From positions 1-36,342 of the forward strand of contig JAHEFE010000027.1 of assembly GCA_024640365.1 (NCBI GenBank): a stretch of 36,342 bases of DNA, in the 5' to 3' direction. The stretch's first letter is position 1. The number at the start of each line of letters is the position of its first letter. Positions 27,533-35,976 of this stretch are shown piece by piece. The stretch comes from Woeseiaceae bacterium (GTDB taxonomy: Bacteria > Pseudomonadota > Gammaproteobacteria > Steroidobacterales > Woeseiaceae). The position numbers and the translations under genes are program-made. The notes under the pieces are model-generated. The model did not search any database and was not told where the DNA came from. It worked only from the letters and a program-made list of their open reading frames with translations.

Positions 27533-28671
27533 TTTCCTGCTCCCGTTGAATTAGTCGCGGCGCCTGCTTTGACAGCAGGTTCATATTCCGGACTGGTCAG
27601 TGTTTCCATAAAGGCAACGAGGTCATTAATCTCTTGCTCGCTTAGGTTGAGTGGTCTGATGCCACCACTGAGAAACGGGTTTACCTTGCCGCCAGGAGTC
27701 TTGATGCCTCCGTTGTTGTAGTGCAAAACGACGTCCCGCAGGGTCATGATGCTACCGTCATGCATGTATGGCGGCGTGACGGCAATATTGCGTAACGTTG
27801 TCGTTTTGAAAGCACCCATTGAACTAAATTGATTATCGACGACGAACCGACCGAGATGAGACGTATCCGCATCCGCGAGTACTGCTACGTTGACGTCCAG
27901 CCCCTTGCTTTTTGCCACGAGAAACGCCTCTGCGAGTTCTGGAACCTTGTCCTGAATATCGTTCATGCCGACGCCAATGTTATGGAACAAATGGTCCGTG
28001 AAAATGGCGAAGTTTTGCTCAATCGTATGACACGATACGCAACGACCGCGGGCTAAGAAGACATTGAATCCGCGTTGAGCCTCGGCGCTAATAGCATTCT
28101 TCTCGCCGCCGAAATACCAACGGTCAAAAGGCGAGTTTCCGGAAACTATCGTGCGCTCGAAGGCAGCAATCGCCAAGGTCACTTCCCGTATTGTGATGTC
28201 CTTTGCATTGATGCCAAACACGTCATGCATGGCCTGCAGATACGCCTTGTCCTCGCGAATGATTTGCAGAATCGGCTCGTGGTTGGCGAGCCCCATTTCT
28301 ACCGGATTTGTAAACGGATGCAGGGCCTGGTCCTCAAGGTCCGGTGAGCGGCCATCCCAAAACTGCGTCTTGTTAAACGCCGAATTGACGACGGTGGGTG
28401 CATTCCGTGTACCGGTCAGTTTATTAATTCCCTCGGAGACAACCAAAGGGCTATCGGTAAATACCTTGTCCGCGGCGTGGCATGTGGCACAACTTACTTT
28501 GCCAGTTGTGCTGAAGCGCACGTCATTAAACAAACGCGTACCCAAAGCAATTTTTTCCGGCGTTTGCGGGTTATCAAGGGGAATCGGCACATCGGGTAAG
28601 CCCAACATCCCTGCTGCCAACACTGTTGTCGTCAACAACAAGCAGCTTGCGAAGATCATTATCTTTTTCAC
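27529..28671 (-). CDS. Diheme cytochrome c peroxidase / MauG family protein
   Basis: 380 aa with a signal peptide (about 1-20) and two heme c sites: CATCH (61-65, N-terminal peroxidatic side) and CVSCH (211-215, electron-accepting side). NAPTVVNSAFN, FWDGRSPDLEDQA and TPPYMHDG are family blocks. It reduces hydrogen peroxide in the periplasm or, if MauG-like, oxidises a protein partner. It is the first gene of the operon peroxidase - phosphoesterase - cytochrome; the last could be its electron donor. The C terminus ends in a small Ala/Gly/Thr tail. Confidence 0.93.
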   Translation of the reverse strand: MKKIMIFASCLLLTTTVLAAGMLGLPDVPIPLDNPQTPEKIALGTRLFNDVRFSTTGKVSCATCHAADKVFTDSPLVVSEGINKLTGTRNAPTVVNSAFNKTQFWDGRSPDLEDQALHPFTNPVEMGLANHEPILQIIREDKAYLQAMHDVFGINAKDITIREVTLAIAAFERTIVSGNSPFDRWYFGGEKNAISAEAQRGFNVFLARGRCVSCHTIEQNFAIFTDHLFHNIGVGMNDIQDKVPELAEAFLVAKSKGLDVNVAVLADADTSHLGRFVVDNQFSSMGAFKTTTLRNIAVTPPYMHDGSIMTLRDVVLHYNNGGIKTPGGKVNPFLSGGIRPLNLSEQEINDLVAFMETLTSPEYEPAVKAGAATNSTGAGK

Positions 28672-29283
28672 TTTGTGTCCTCCATGTTCTGGCCATCCGT
28701 TTTGGGATTCTTGTTAAATCGACTGCTCATACGGTTAACTCAGACAGTTCCATCCGGGAACCGTAGCCACACTTAAAAACCATGCTGAAGTACCTCGCCT
28801 CCTCCTTCACCCGGCATACGTCGTCAACGGGTTGGATTTAATATCTTTCGGCACAGTTTGGCGCGCACCATCTGCCGAAGGCGCGTATTAAATTCATGAT
28901 GAAAATGACGTACCAATCCCTGGACACCTATCTGAACTGGTCTGCGGTCGAGCATAAGCGTCGATTTAAAACGATGCTCGGTCGTGACCTTTTGCAACCA
29001 GACTGCGAATACAGAAATGCCCGTTTCAGACCGAAAGCAGACGTCATGCTGTGATCAGCATGCAGAAAATCGAAGGCCGGCTTACGACCCGAATTCAGGC
29101 ATTTTCGCCTGTTCTTAATCAACAATTATAGCAGTCCAAAAACAGTACACAGCCGTTAGCGCAGCTGTGCTACTGACTTTTTGGCGGTGAGGCTGTCGAG
29201 CAGAATTTTGCTCTAACGCAATTTTCTTTAGGAGTGCTCGGGCAAAATCTGAATAGACCAAATAGCCCACCAGGACAGATGAT
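28672..29283. other. 612-bp intergenic region with short inverted repeats
   Basis: It lies between two divergent genes. CATGCTG / CAGCATG (29045-29062) is a dyad with a TGATCA centre. On the minus strand 29020-29100 reads as two similar pieces (one of form TCTGCTTTCGGTC, one GGGTCGTAAGCCGGCC), of a kind I have seen as short dispersed repeats. The small open frames here lack ribosome sites and protein-like sequence. Confidence 0.4.
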
Positions 29284-29919
29284 ATGCAGACCGCAGCGGC
29301 AACGCGAGCACTTGATATACTCCGCGATGGCAACCATTTTTCCTGGTATGTAATCCCATTGCTGGCATTGGTTGTCTACGTCTACGCTGTCGAGGTCGAG
29401 CGCAAAAACTGGAGTCTTTTTTTTGCCGGACTGGCATTTTGGGGCATGGACTGGTTTAACGAAATTTGGAACTCACTCGTATTTCACTTTACGGATTATG
29501 CCCCGGTTTGGGGAGCTCCGGCCGATACGGCCTATCTCATTTTGATTGGTCTTAATATTGAAATATGTTTCATGTTTGCCATCGCCGGAATTGCATTCGG
29601 GAAAATGCTGCCTGCAAATGTCGGGCTAAAAGTGATGGGCGTTCCAAATCGCTGGTTTATCGCCATCAGTGGTTCAATATTCTGCGTCGTTGTCGAGTAT
29701 TGGCTAAACGCTATCGGCGCGCTGACCTGGGACTATTCGTGGTGGAATCGGGACGCGCCATGGCTGATTTTTCTATTCGGCTATTTGCCATTTTTTGCGG
29801 TTTCGTTTTGGGTCCATGACTTGCCCTCCACGGGGACCCAAGCGAAAGTGGTTTCGGCCATTTTTGGCATAGACATCGCCGGCATAATGGTGTTTGGAGT
29901 CTGGTTGCAGTGGCTGTAG
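29284..29919 (+). CDS. Integral membrane protein of unknown function
   Basis: 211 aa with about six hydrophobic segments (roughly 20-36, 44-55, 82-105, 124-144, 158-175 and 190-208). Aromatic residues are frequent (Trp-rich: GMDWFNEIWN, WDYSWWNRDAPW). Acidic and aromatic residues lie at helix ends, but there is no motif I recognise. The ATG at 29284 follows a purine stretch with no clear Shine-Dalgarno. Its neighbours, a periplasmic redox operon on one side and a small acidic protein on the other, do not suggest a role. Confidence 0.7.
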   Translation: MQTAAATRALDILRDGNHFSWYVIPLLALVVYVYAVEVERKNWSLFFAGLAFWGMDWFNEIWNSLVFHFTDYAPVWGAPADTAYLILIGLNIEICFMFAIAGIAFGKMLPANVGLKVMGVPNRWFIAISGSIFCVVVEYWLNAIGALTWDYSWWNRDAPWLIFLFGYLPFFAVSFWVHDLPSTGTQAKVVSAIFGIDIAGIMVFGVWLQWL

Positions 29920-30037
29920 CGAGAGTGAGAGCGTAAATCGCCAGGAAATACATACCTGCAGTATTTCGCTGCCCGTATTAGTTATCCAAATCGACCTGTC
30001 TAAATCAAGAACGGATCGATAATCAGGGCGCCTCTAA

Positions 30038-30310
30038 TTAACGTTTTCGCGATGAGTTGTACGGATCAAATCCACCGCCCGTATCTTCGACAGTCGGTTC
30101 CAGAGACAATTCGTCACTGTCTCTATCCCGGAGCTCCATCAGACGCTGCTGAGCCTCGGATTTGTAAAACAGACCGGTTTTCATCAGTGATAGCTTGACC
30201 GTCCTGATCGTACCCTCCCATACCTGATGGCCGAGTCCATTGGTTGCTACCCGACCACGCGAATCAGTTGCGTATTCGTCGCTCGAGTCGTCATCGAAAT
30301 CAGAAGTCAT
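30038..30310 (-). CDS. Small hypothetical protein
   Basis: 90 aa, polar, with an acidic N terminus (TSDFDDDSSDEYATDSRGR), a short central segment (HQVWEGTIRTVKLSLMKTG) and a charged end. No signal peptide or membrane helix is present. The ATG at 30310 has TGGAG 6 nt upstream, which settles the start against a TTG at 30322. A perfect palindrome lies 78 bp upstream (30388). I do not recognise it. Confidence 0.6.
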   Translation of the reverse strand: MTSDFDDDSSDEYATDSRGRVATNGLGHQVWEGTIRTVKLSLMKTGLFYKSEAQQRLMELRDRDSDELSLEPTVEDTGGGFDPYNSSRKR

Positions 30311-30387
30311 TGGAAACTCCAAAAATTATCCACTTACTCACCGTTAACTATACGGAATCAAAATGAAATAACCGTGGCCTGAGTCAC

Positions 30388-30407
30388 ATTATGTTATTTA
30401 ACATAAT
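30388..30407. promoter_or_regulatory. Perfect AT-rich dyad, candidate operator
   Basis: ATTATGTT-ATTT-AACATAAT, an 8-bp perfect inverted repeat, lies between the end of the photolyase gene and the small gene at 30310. With no T-run it looks more like a regulator site than a terminator. Confidence 0.4.
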
Positions 30408-30449
30408 TCTTTCGAAGGGCATCTCAGGATGTGTGCGGGTCGCTTGAAG

Positions 30450-31892
30450 CTAATCGGTTGGCAACGAACCAAGGGTCTTGACTGCAGCCAGAGCACGCAA
30501 GCGCGACTCCTTGAGATCAACCATCGGTTTTGGGTATTGGGTGCCAAGGGCGATGCCGGCGGATTTCAGGATCTCGTCAGGAGCTTCCCACGGGCAATGC
30601 ACAAACTTGTCCGGCAGTCTGGCGACTTCGGGTACATAACGCCTGACATAGGCACCGTTGGGATCGAATCTCTTGCCCTGGGTTACAGGATTGAAAATCC
30701 GGAAATAAGGCGCCGCATCCGCCCCGCAGCCCGCCACCCACTGCCAGCTCGCGCTGTTGTTGGCGAGGTCTGCATCCACCAACGTGTCCCAAAACCAGTC
30801 TTCCCCATGATGCCAATGCAACAACAGGTTTTTGACGAGAAATGAGGCCGTTATCATGCGTACGCGGTTATGCATATAGCCGGTTTGCCAAAGCTCACGC
30901 ATACCCGCATCAACTATCGGAATTCCGGTTTGACCAGATTGCCATTGCTGCAGGGCCAGTCGATCTTCACGCCAGGGAAACCGATCAAATTTGCGCTGCA
31001 TGTTTTCACGAGGAATATGCGGCCAATGGTACAGCAAGCTATAGGAGAACTCTCGCCAGCAAAGTTCGCGCAAAAAATGTTCGAGTTCGCCGATTGAATT
31101 ATCTTTGACAACAATTTTCCGTGCCGCATGCCACACCTGTTGTGGCGAAATTTCTCCGAAATGCAAGTGCGGCGACAAACGCGAAACGTAGTTTTGGTCA
31201 GGACGATCTCGGCCCTCTTTGTAGTGACACGCACCGGTTTGGAGAAACCCCTGCAAGCGTCTTTGCGCAGCAGTTTCACCAACCTCCCATTGCTCGGCAA
31301 TACATTTAGACCACCTTAAGCGTGGCATCAAACCCAGACCAGCAAGGGTGCATCCTTCATTGGCAGAATACAGGTCGCTAAGTTGTGGTTTTTGCAACGG
31401 GACGCGAGGCAGCGGCGCATTCGTGAGGCAACCATTGCGATAGAAAGGTGTAAACACTTTGTACGGAGAACCGTCAGACTTGAGTACGTCCTGCGGTTCA
31501 AATAATAGCGAGCCATTAAAGGTCCGAACCCTACATTTGCTTTCCTTCAAGTGTGCTTTGATACGGGTATCGCGAGCAATTCGCCATGGCTCATAACAGC
31601 GGTTCCAATAAACACCACAGGCGTTAATGCTGGCCGCAAGCTTTGGAATTATTTTCTCAGCACGGCCCTTGAAGAAGCACATACGACTGCCGAGATCTTT
31701 ATTCAGTGCAGAAAGGCTCTGATGCAACCATACGTGGCTGGCTTGACCCATAGCCCATTCGCCTGCATCTGCGTCATCCAGTATGTAGAGAGGAAATACC
31801 GGCTGACCCGCACTGGCAGCGGCGTGCAGGGCTGGGTTGTCGGACAATCTCAAGTCCTGCCTAAACCAGACGATGATTGGCCTTGATTCGAT
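30450..31892 (-). CDS. phrB: Deoxyribodipyrimidine photolyase (class I CPD type)
   Basis: About 480 aa. It repairs UV pyrimidine dimers with light, using FAD and an antenna. The C-terminal FAD domain is clear: CWREFSYSLLYHWP, PIVDAGMRELWQTGYMHNR, WQWVAGCGADAAPYFRIFNP. The N-terminal Rossmann domain needs IVWFRQDLRLSDNPAL. That block is in frame, yet no ATG, GTG or TTG precedes it before the stop at 31914-31916. The first standard start, TTG 31853, would delete IVWFRQD. An ATC at 31892-31890 has GGGGAG exactly 8 nt upstream and yields (M)ESRPIIVWFRQD; I place the start there as an inferred AUC initiation. Confidence 0.88.
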   Translation of the reverse strand: MESRPIIVWFRQDLRLSDNPALHAAASAGQPVFPLYILDDADAGEWAMGQASHVWLHQSLSALNKDLGSRMCFFKGRAEKIIPKLAASINACGVYWNRCYEPWRIARDTRIKAHLKESKCRVRTFNGSLLFEPQDVLKSDGSPYKVFTPFYRNGCLTNAPLPRVPLQKPQLSDLYSANEGCTLAGLGLMPRLRWSKCIAEQWEVGETAAQRRLQGFLQTGACHYKEGRDRPDQNYVSRLSPHLHFGEISPQQVWHAARKIVVKDNSIGELEHFLRELCWREFSYSLLYHWPHIPRENMQRKFDRFPWREDRLALQQWQSGQTGIPIVDAGMRELWQTGYMHNRVRMITASFLVKNLLLHWHHGEDWFWDTLVDADLANNSASWQWVAGCGADAAPYFRIFNPVTQGKRFDPNGAYVRRYVPEVARLPDKFVHCPWEAPDEILKSAGIALGTQYPKPMVDLKESRLRALAAVKTLGSLPTD

Positions 31893-31934
31893 TGCGACTA
31901 CTCCCCGTTCATTCTAATCCAGCGCCATACAAAC

Positions 31935-34268
31935 TCAGGAAAACCGGGCCATAACGCTTACCGCCAACCGTTGCAGCGCGGTCAACTCCTGCATCAAATC
32001 TGGAATAAACCCAACCAGACCCTTTACAATTTCGCCCGCTATCCTATCCGCATGCTCCATATCCTTGCCTCGTGTCATCAGCCAACCAAGATAGGTGAAG
32101 CCACGAATCATTAAAAATGCCGGCAATATTTCAAGATCTGCGTCACTGAATTCCCGTTCGCTTCGATAACCGGCAACATAGGCGTCGACAAGTTCATCAA
32201 AAAACGGTTGATTAATTTGTGGAAACAAAGATGTTGCCATCTCGAACATATACCAACCATCACCGCAATCGTCGAAATCAATCAACGTCAACTCACCATC
32301 CTGGAGAATTATGTTTTCCGGCAAAAAATCCGCGTGCATCAGACCGTAATTGGCCTTGGTCTTGCCAATCTGTTTCAACAACCCCTGCAGAACCATCCTT
32401 GCTTTAAGAATTTCATGTTTCTGCTGTTTCGTCAGTAAAGGATGCTCCCAGAATCGTCCCCATAAAGAGTTCTCGCCCAGCAGTCCTTCCTCGTCCCAAG
32501 CCAGTCGCACAAAACCGGGCGGGCGCTGCCAATCCTCGCCCTGCGTATGAACACGAGCTGCCAGAGCCCCGAGGCGGTGGTAGCGATCGCACATTTCAAC
32601 CCGCATGCCTTTTTCAACGCGACCCAGATCATTAAACAGCCTGCCCTCGATCCACTCCAGCAAATCGCACTGCCTGGTTTCGGAGCCTTTCTCGACGTGC
32701 ACAAAAAGTTCACCACTTTTTGTTGGAATAACAGCCGGCGTTGGAATTCCCTTTTCGCGAAGCGCGGTCATCCACACGAGCTCGGATTGCAGCGATGCAT
32801 CACTGTGATAGCCGGGCCGATGCAAGCGCAAGACGGCGTGGCGACCGTCCCTATCAGTAACTTTAAAGACACTGTTTTCGCGATGCTTGATGATGTCGAG
32901 CCGCGCAGTCTCCAAATCCCAGTGCTTGAGCGAGGCCTTCGCCAACGGAATCACCTCGGCCAAACGTGGATCAGAGAGGGTGATCGTACCGCCACCCATC
33001 ACTTCATTCATTGCCGCCAGGAACCATATTAGGGACTCTTCAACGCGATGCAAAACTTCATCGCAATATTCTCGATCGATCAGGAAGCCAGGTTTGAACT
33101 GAATCACCGACTCATCGAATCCAGCTACAATTGCCCAAATGCCGTTCTCGTAAAAAGACCTCATCATGCCGAGCCCTGTGCTGTTATCGACAAATTTCAG
33201 CCCCATAATGAGACCTTTGTGGCGCACCTCTTCGAGAAACGGAAAGCGCTCAGCCAATTTCTGTAAGCCACTCAACAGGTAATCAGCCTGGCGGTTCGCA
33301 TTAGCCAAATTCTGGGGATCAGCGCAGATTTGAAGTGCGCGTAATGCAACTACACAGCCGAGGTCCGACCCACCAAAGGTGGATACATGTCCCCAGCCAT
33401 TCTCGATTAACCAGCGTCCCGCCCGCTCGCTGAGTACAACGGCGGAAACGGGATAAAGTCCACCAGACAATCCTTTGCCTGTAACGAGAATATCGGGCTG
33501 GACATTCCAGTGCTCTATTGCCCAGAGACGGCCACTACGGCCGAGTCCTGTCTGCACTTCGTCCGCAATATACAAGGCGCCAAATTCTTCGCAAAGCGAT
33601 TTAACGCCTGACAAATAATCGTCATGAGGAATTGGAAACCCGCTGGTGGCAGGAATAGTTTCCAGCAATACTCCAGCAACGTCTCCAGATTCCAGCGCCT
33701 GGCGCATGGCAGCAAGCTCGTTAAACGGAACCTTTCTGAACTCACTCGGCTGGTCGCTGTGGAAATAACGAGCGTTGTCGTCATTGCCCGCGGCGCCCGA
33801 TAGTCCAGTACGCCCGTGAAATCCGTTGTCCAGCCCCACGATCACTTTACGGCCGGTTACCCAGCGCGCCGCTCGTATCGCCACGTCTATTGCTTCACTG
33901 CCACTGCTGGTCAGAACCGCGTACTGCATCCGCCCTGGTGTCGCATCGACCAATGCTTTTGCCAGTACTGCTTTCGGCGCCGAAGCAAAGTGATGATTGC
34001 CAATATCCCAATCGACGAGCCCGTTAATCAGGAGTTCGCTCAATTCCGGATTGCGATGACCCAGATTGAACGTGCCGCCATTCAGGTGCAGATCCAGCAG
34101 TTCGCGCCCATCCACATCCCATAATCGGTAGCCTTCGCGCCGTCCCGGTACGAAATCAATACCACCTTCGAGCATACGCTCAACCCGACCTGGATATAAA
34201 TGACTGTGGACTTGCTCAAGAATTTCCGCCTTGGTGGGCGACATTTTGTCAGAAAACTTCAGCGTCAT
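31935..34268 (-). CDS. Fused class III aminotransferase-fold enzyme and APH-type kinase
   Basis: 777 aa in two parts. Residues ~20-425 are a PLP class III aminotransferase fold: TSSGSEAIDVAIRAAR, ADEVQTGLGRSG (Asp236) and TGKGLSGGLYP (Lys265, the PLP Schiff base). Residues ~450-775 are an APH/choline-kinase-like phosphotransferase: MHADFLPENI (His645, Asp647, Asn652) and LIDFDDCGDGW (Asp664). Class III relatives include phospho-lyases acting on phosphoethanolamine and phosphohydroxylysine, whose substrates are made by APH-type kinases. One chain may thus phosphorylate an amino alcohol and then eliminate phosphate (inference). Plain transamination is the alternative. It stands alone on the minus strand between the photolyase and an unknown gene. 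Confidence 0.9.
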   Translation of the reverse strand: MTLKFSDKMSPTKAEILEQVHSHLYPGRVERMLEGGIDFVPGRREGYRLWDVDGRELLDLHLNGGTFNLGHRNPELSELLINGLVDWDIGNHHFASAPKAVLAKALVDATPGRMQYAVLTSSGSEAIDVAIRAARWVTGRKVIVGLDNGFHGRTGLSGAAGNDDNARYFHSDQPSEFRKVPFNELAAMRQALESGDVAGVLLETIPATSGFPIPHDDYLSGVKSLCEEFGALYIADEVQTGLGRSGRLWAIEHWNVQPDILVTGKGLSGGLYPVSAVVLSERAGRWLIENGWGHVSTFGGSDLGCVVALRALQICADPQNLANANRQADYLLSGLQKLAERFPFLEEVRHKGLIMGLKFVDNSTGLGMMRSFYENGIWAIVAGFDESVIQFKPGFLIDREYCDEVLHRVEESLIWFLAAMNEVMGGGTITLSDPRLAEVIPLAKASLKHWDLETARLDIIKHRENSVFKVTDRDGRHAVLRLHRPGYHSDASLQSELVWMTALREKGIPTPAVIPTKSGELFVHVEKGSETRQCDLLEWIEGRLFNDLGRVEKGMRVEMCDRYHRLGALAARVHTQGEDWQRPPGFVRLAWDEEGLLGENSLWGRFWEHPLLTKQQKHEILKARMVLQGLLKQIGKTKANYGLMHADFLPENIILQDGELTLIDFDDCGDGWYMFEMATSLFPQINQPFFDELVDAYVAGYRSEREFSDADLEILPAFLMIRGFTYLGWLMTRGKDMEHADRIAGEIVKGLVGFIPDLMQELTALQRLAVSVMARFS

Positions 34269-34465
34269 AGCGGAACCTGCCGGTCAGAATTACACGGGGC
34301 ATTGTAACTGGAAAAGGCGCTCATCGATTCAATCGCCAAGGCATTCGCCTAGCCCAACCGTCACTTCAATTGCAAATGGGACGCATAGCCAATTGAATCA
34401 ATCCAAATAGAGCAACTCGAATTTCATTGGCATAGTCTAAATCGCGATCATTTGCCAGCAACGGA

Positions 34466-35044
34466 TTACGGGTCCAACAAAACTATGTGTTTTGGATCGA
34501 CCCACATTGGCTCGTCAAGATAAAACAGCTTTTCGCCCTCGCCCAAAGAAGCCAGTGTTGCCAGTGTTTTCGTATCCAGGTCGGTGGCTGACGGATTCGA
34601 GTGAGATCTATACTCAAGAAAATGAACCAGAACGCTACCTATGATACCCATGTCGCCACACAGCTGGGACGGCAAAGCAAGGTAACCGGATACGACCATC
34701 TGCGCCGAGTCGTGAGCAGTATCGTAAGCTGCATCAGGACGTCGCCAGTGACCCGCAATGCCCGTAGCGTCGATGTAAAAACTGAGTAACCCGGCTGAAC
34801 TTTTTTCAAAAAGATCGGCCACACTAATCTTCAGTCGCTTAGCCGATTCCTCAATCGAGAATCCTGCCTTGACAGATTCCGGTACCGAGTCCAATGCGGA
34901 CTCAGCTAACCTTTTTTGCATCAGATCTTCAAATCTGACTGCCTGAGTGCTGGTCATTTCTTCGACTTTGCCAGCCACGCGAACTCCGACTGCTTTGCCC
35001 TTGTGGGAGCGGAATACTTCTTTCCAGCTATTTTTTTTTGGCAT
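34466..35044 (-). CDS. Hypothetical protein, unrecognised
   Basis: 192 aa. Two adjacent ATG codons (35047 and 35044) are possible; GGAG is 7 nt from the second, which is chosen. The N terminus is basic (PKKNSWKEVFRSHKGK). Residues ~60-90 (GFSIEESAKRLKISVADLFE) look like a helix-turn-helix or antitoxin-like segment, but the match is loose. The C-terminal half (QMVVSGYLALPSQLCGDMG) has no known motif. No signal peptide. It lies between the hisIE gene and the fusion enzyme on the same strand, with gaps of about 200-300 bp, so it is probably its own unit. Confidence 0.6.
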   Translation of the reverse strand: MPKKNSWKEVFRSHKGKAVGVRVAGKVEEMTSTQAVRFEDLMQKRLAESALDSVPESVKAGFSIEESAKRLKISVADLFEKSSAGLLSFYIDATGIAGHWRRPDAAYDTAHDSAQMVVSGYLALPSQLCGDMGIIGSVLVHFLEYRSHSNPSATDLDTKTLATLASLGEGEKLFYLDEPMWVDPKHIVLLDP

Positions 35045-35047
35045 CAT

Positions 35048-35361
35048 TTAGCTCCAGCCAACAACCTGCGGTTAGCTATCAACCACCCGGTAATCTGGAT
35101 TATAAGCCTTTTTTCCGCTGCATTTAGCCCATTTCGATCGGCACTTTCTGCTATTTCGGAAAGCTGCACGCCTCGGGTTTGAGTATAGGTTGTAGTCGGA
35201 AACCCAGGTTGTGCACCCGCCACCCATCTATAACTTCGCGGTAAGCATTCGGGCTTCTAGATGCACTATCAGTCAGTGCTTTTAGTATTCCGAATTTAAC
35301 GTTATCGGGACTCCGGCGCAGCGGGCAACTCCCACCGCAACAAGCCCGTTACGAAGTATCA
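35048..35361. other. 314-bp gap after the his genes, no feature recognised
   Basis: It contains the promoter region of the hypothetical gene downstream on the minus strand. I find no strong terminator: CGGGC / GCCCG can pair around a long loop near 35325-35350, but the stem is short. Confidence 0.3.
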
Positions 35362-35976
35362 TTAACGCGTATGCCGACTCGCTAACTGCTCCGCCACATC
35401 TGCTAACTTTAGATCACAGACTCCCAGCAAGACCAATACGTGGTAAACGAGATCGGACACCTCGCTTACGATTTCCGCCCGATCATTTTTCATCGCTGCA
35501 ATTGCGACCTCAACTCCTTCCTCACCGATCTTTTGCGCAATTCTCGCCATACCCTGGTTTGCAAGTTGCACGGTATAACTGTCACTTTGTTGGACCTGGA
35601 GCCGTTCCTTAATGATAGTTTCCAGCTCCCCCAGAAAACCCAATCCTCGCCGCTCTACGCCGTCATCAAAACAACTCACTTTCTGCAAATGGCAAGTGGG
35701 TCCAGTCGCAAACGCTTTCACCAGTAATGCATCACCATCACAATCTATTTCTATGCCGCGCAGCTCGAGCCTGTTGCCAGAAGTATCGCCCTTGGTCCAG
35801 AGCTCCTGTCGCGACCGACTGTAAAATGTTATATATTTTTCGGAGAGCGTCTTGTGCAGTGCCTCGGCATTCATGTAGCCGAGCATCAAGACCCTGTCAG
35901 TAATCGCATCCTGGACAACTGCGGCAACTAACCCGTCACCTTTTTCCCAGTCAATTTCCTGATGAAAATTTCTCAT
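35362..35976 (-). CDS. hisIE: Phosphoribosyl-AMP cyclohydrolase / phosphoribosyl-ATP pyrophosphatase
   Basis: 204 aa, a fusion of HisI and HisE that carries out the second and third steps of histidine synthesis. The HisI half (about 1-110) has [13 protein letters not shown] with Asp78, 80, 82 (Mg) and Cys79, then GPTCH (Cys95) and SCF (Cys102), the zinc ligands. The HisE half (about 112-204) has [12 protein letters not shown] and a helical C terminus. It overlaps hisF by 4 bp (ATGA) and is the last gene of the his operon here. Length and order hisF-hisIE are standard for gammaproteobacteria. Confidence 0.97.
   Translation of the reverse strand: MRNFHQEIDWEKGDGLVAAVVQDAITDRVLMLGYMNAEALHKTLSEKYITFYSRSRQELWTKGDTSGNRLELRGIEIDCDGDALLVKAFATGPTCHLQKVSCFDDGVERRGLGFLGELETIIKERLQVQQSDSYTVQLANQGMARIAQKIGEEGVEVAIAAMKNDRAEIVSEVSDLVYHVLVLLGVCDLKLADVAEQLASRHTR

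Noticed and set aside
29115-29333. 72-codon minus-strand frame upstream of the membrane protein
   Set aside because: It overlaps the start of the better-supported membrane protein, has no ribosome site, and its composition is not protein-like.
32547-33032. 161-codon plus-strand frame
   Set aside because: It is antisense to the aminotransferase-kinase fusion, which has intact motifs on the other strand.
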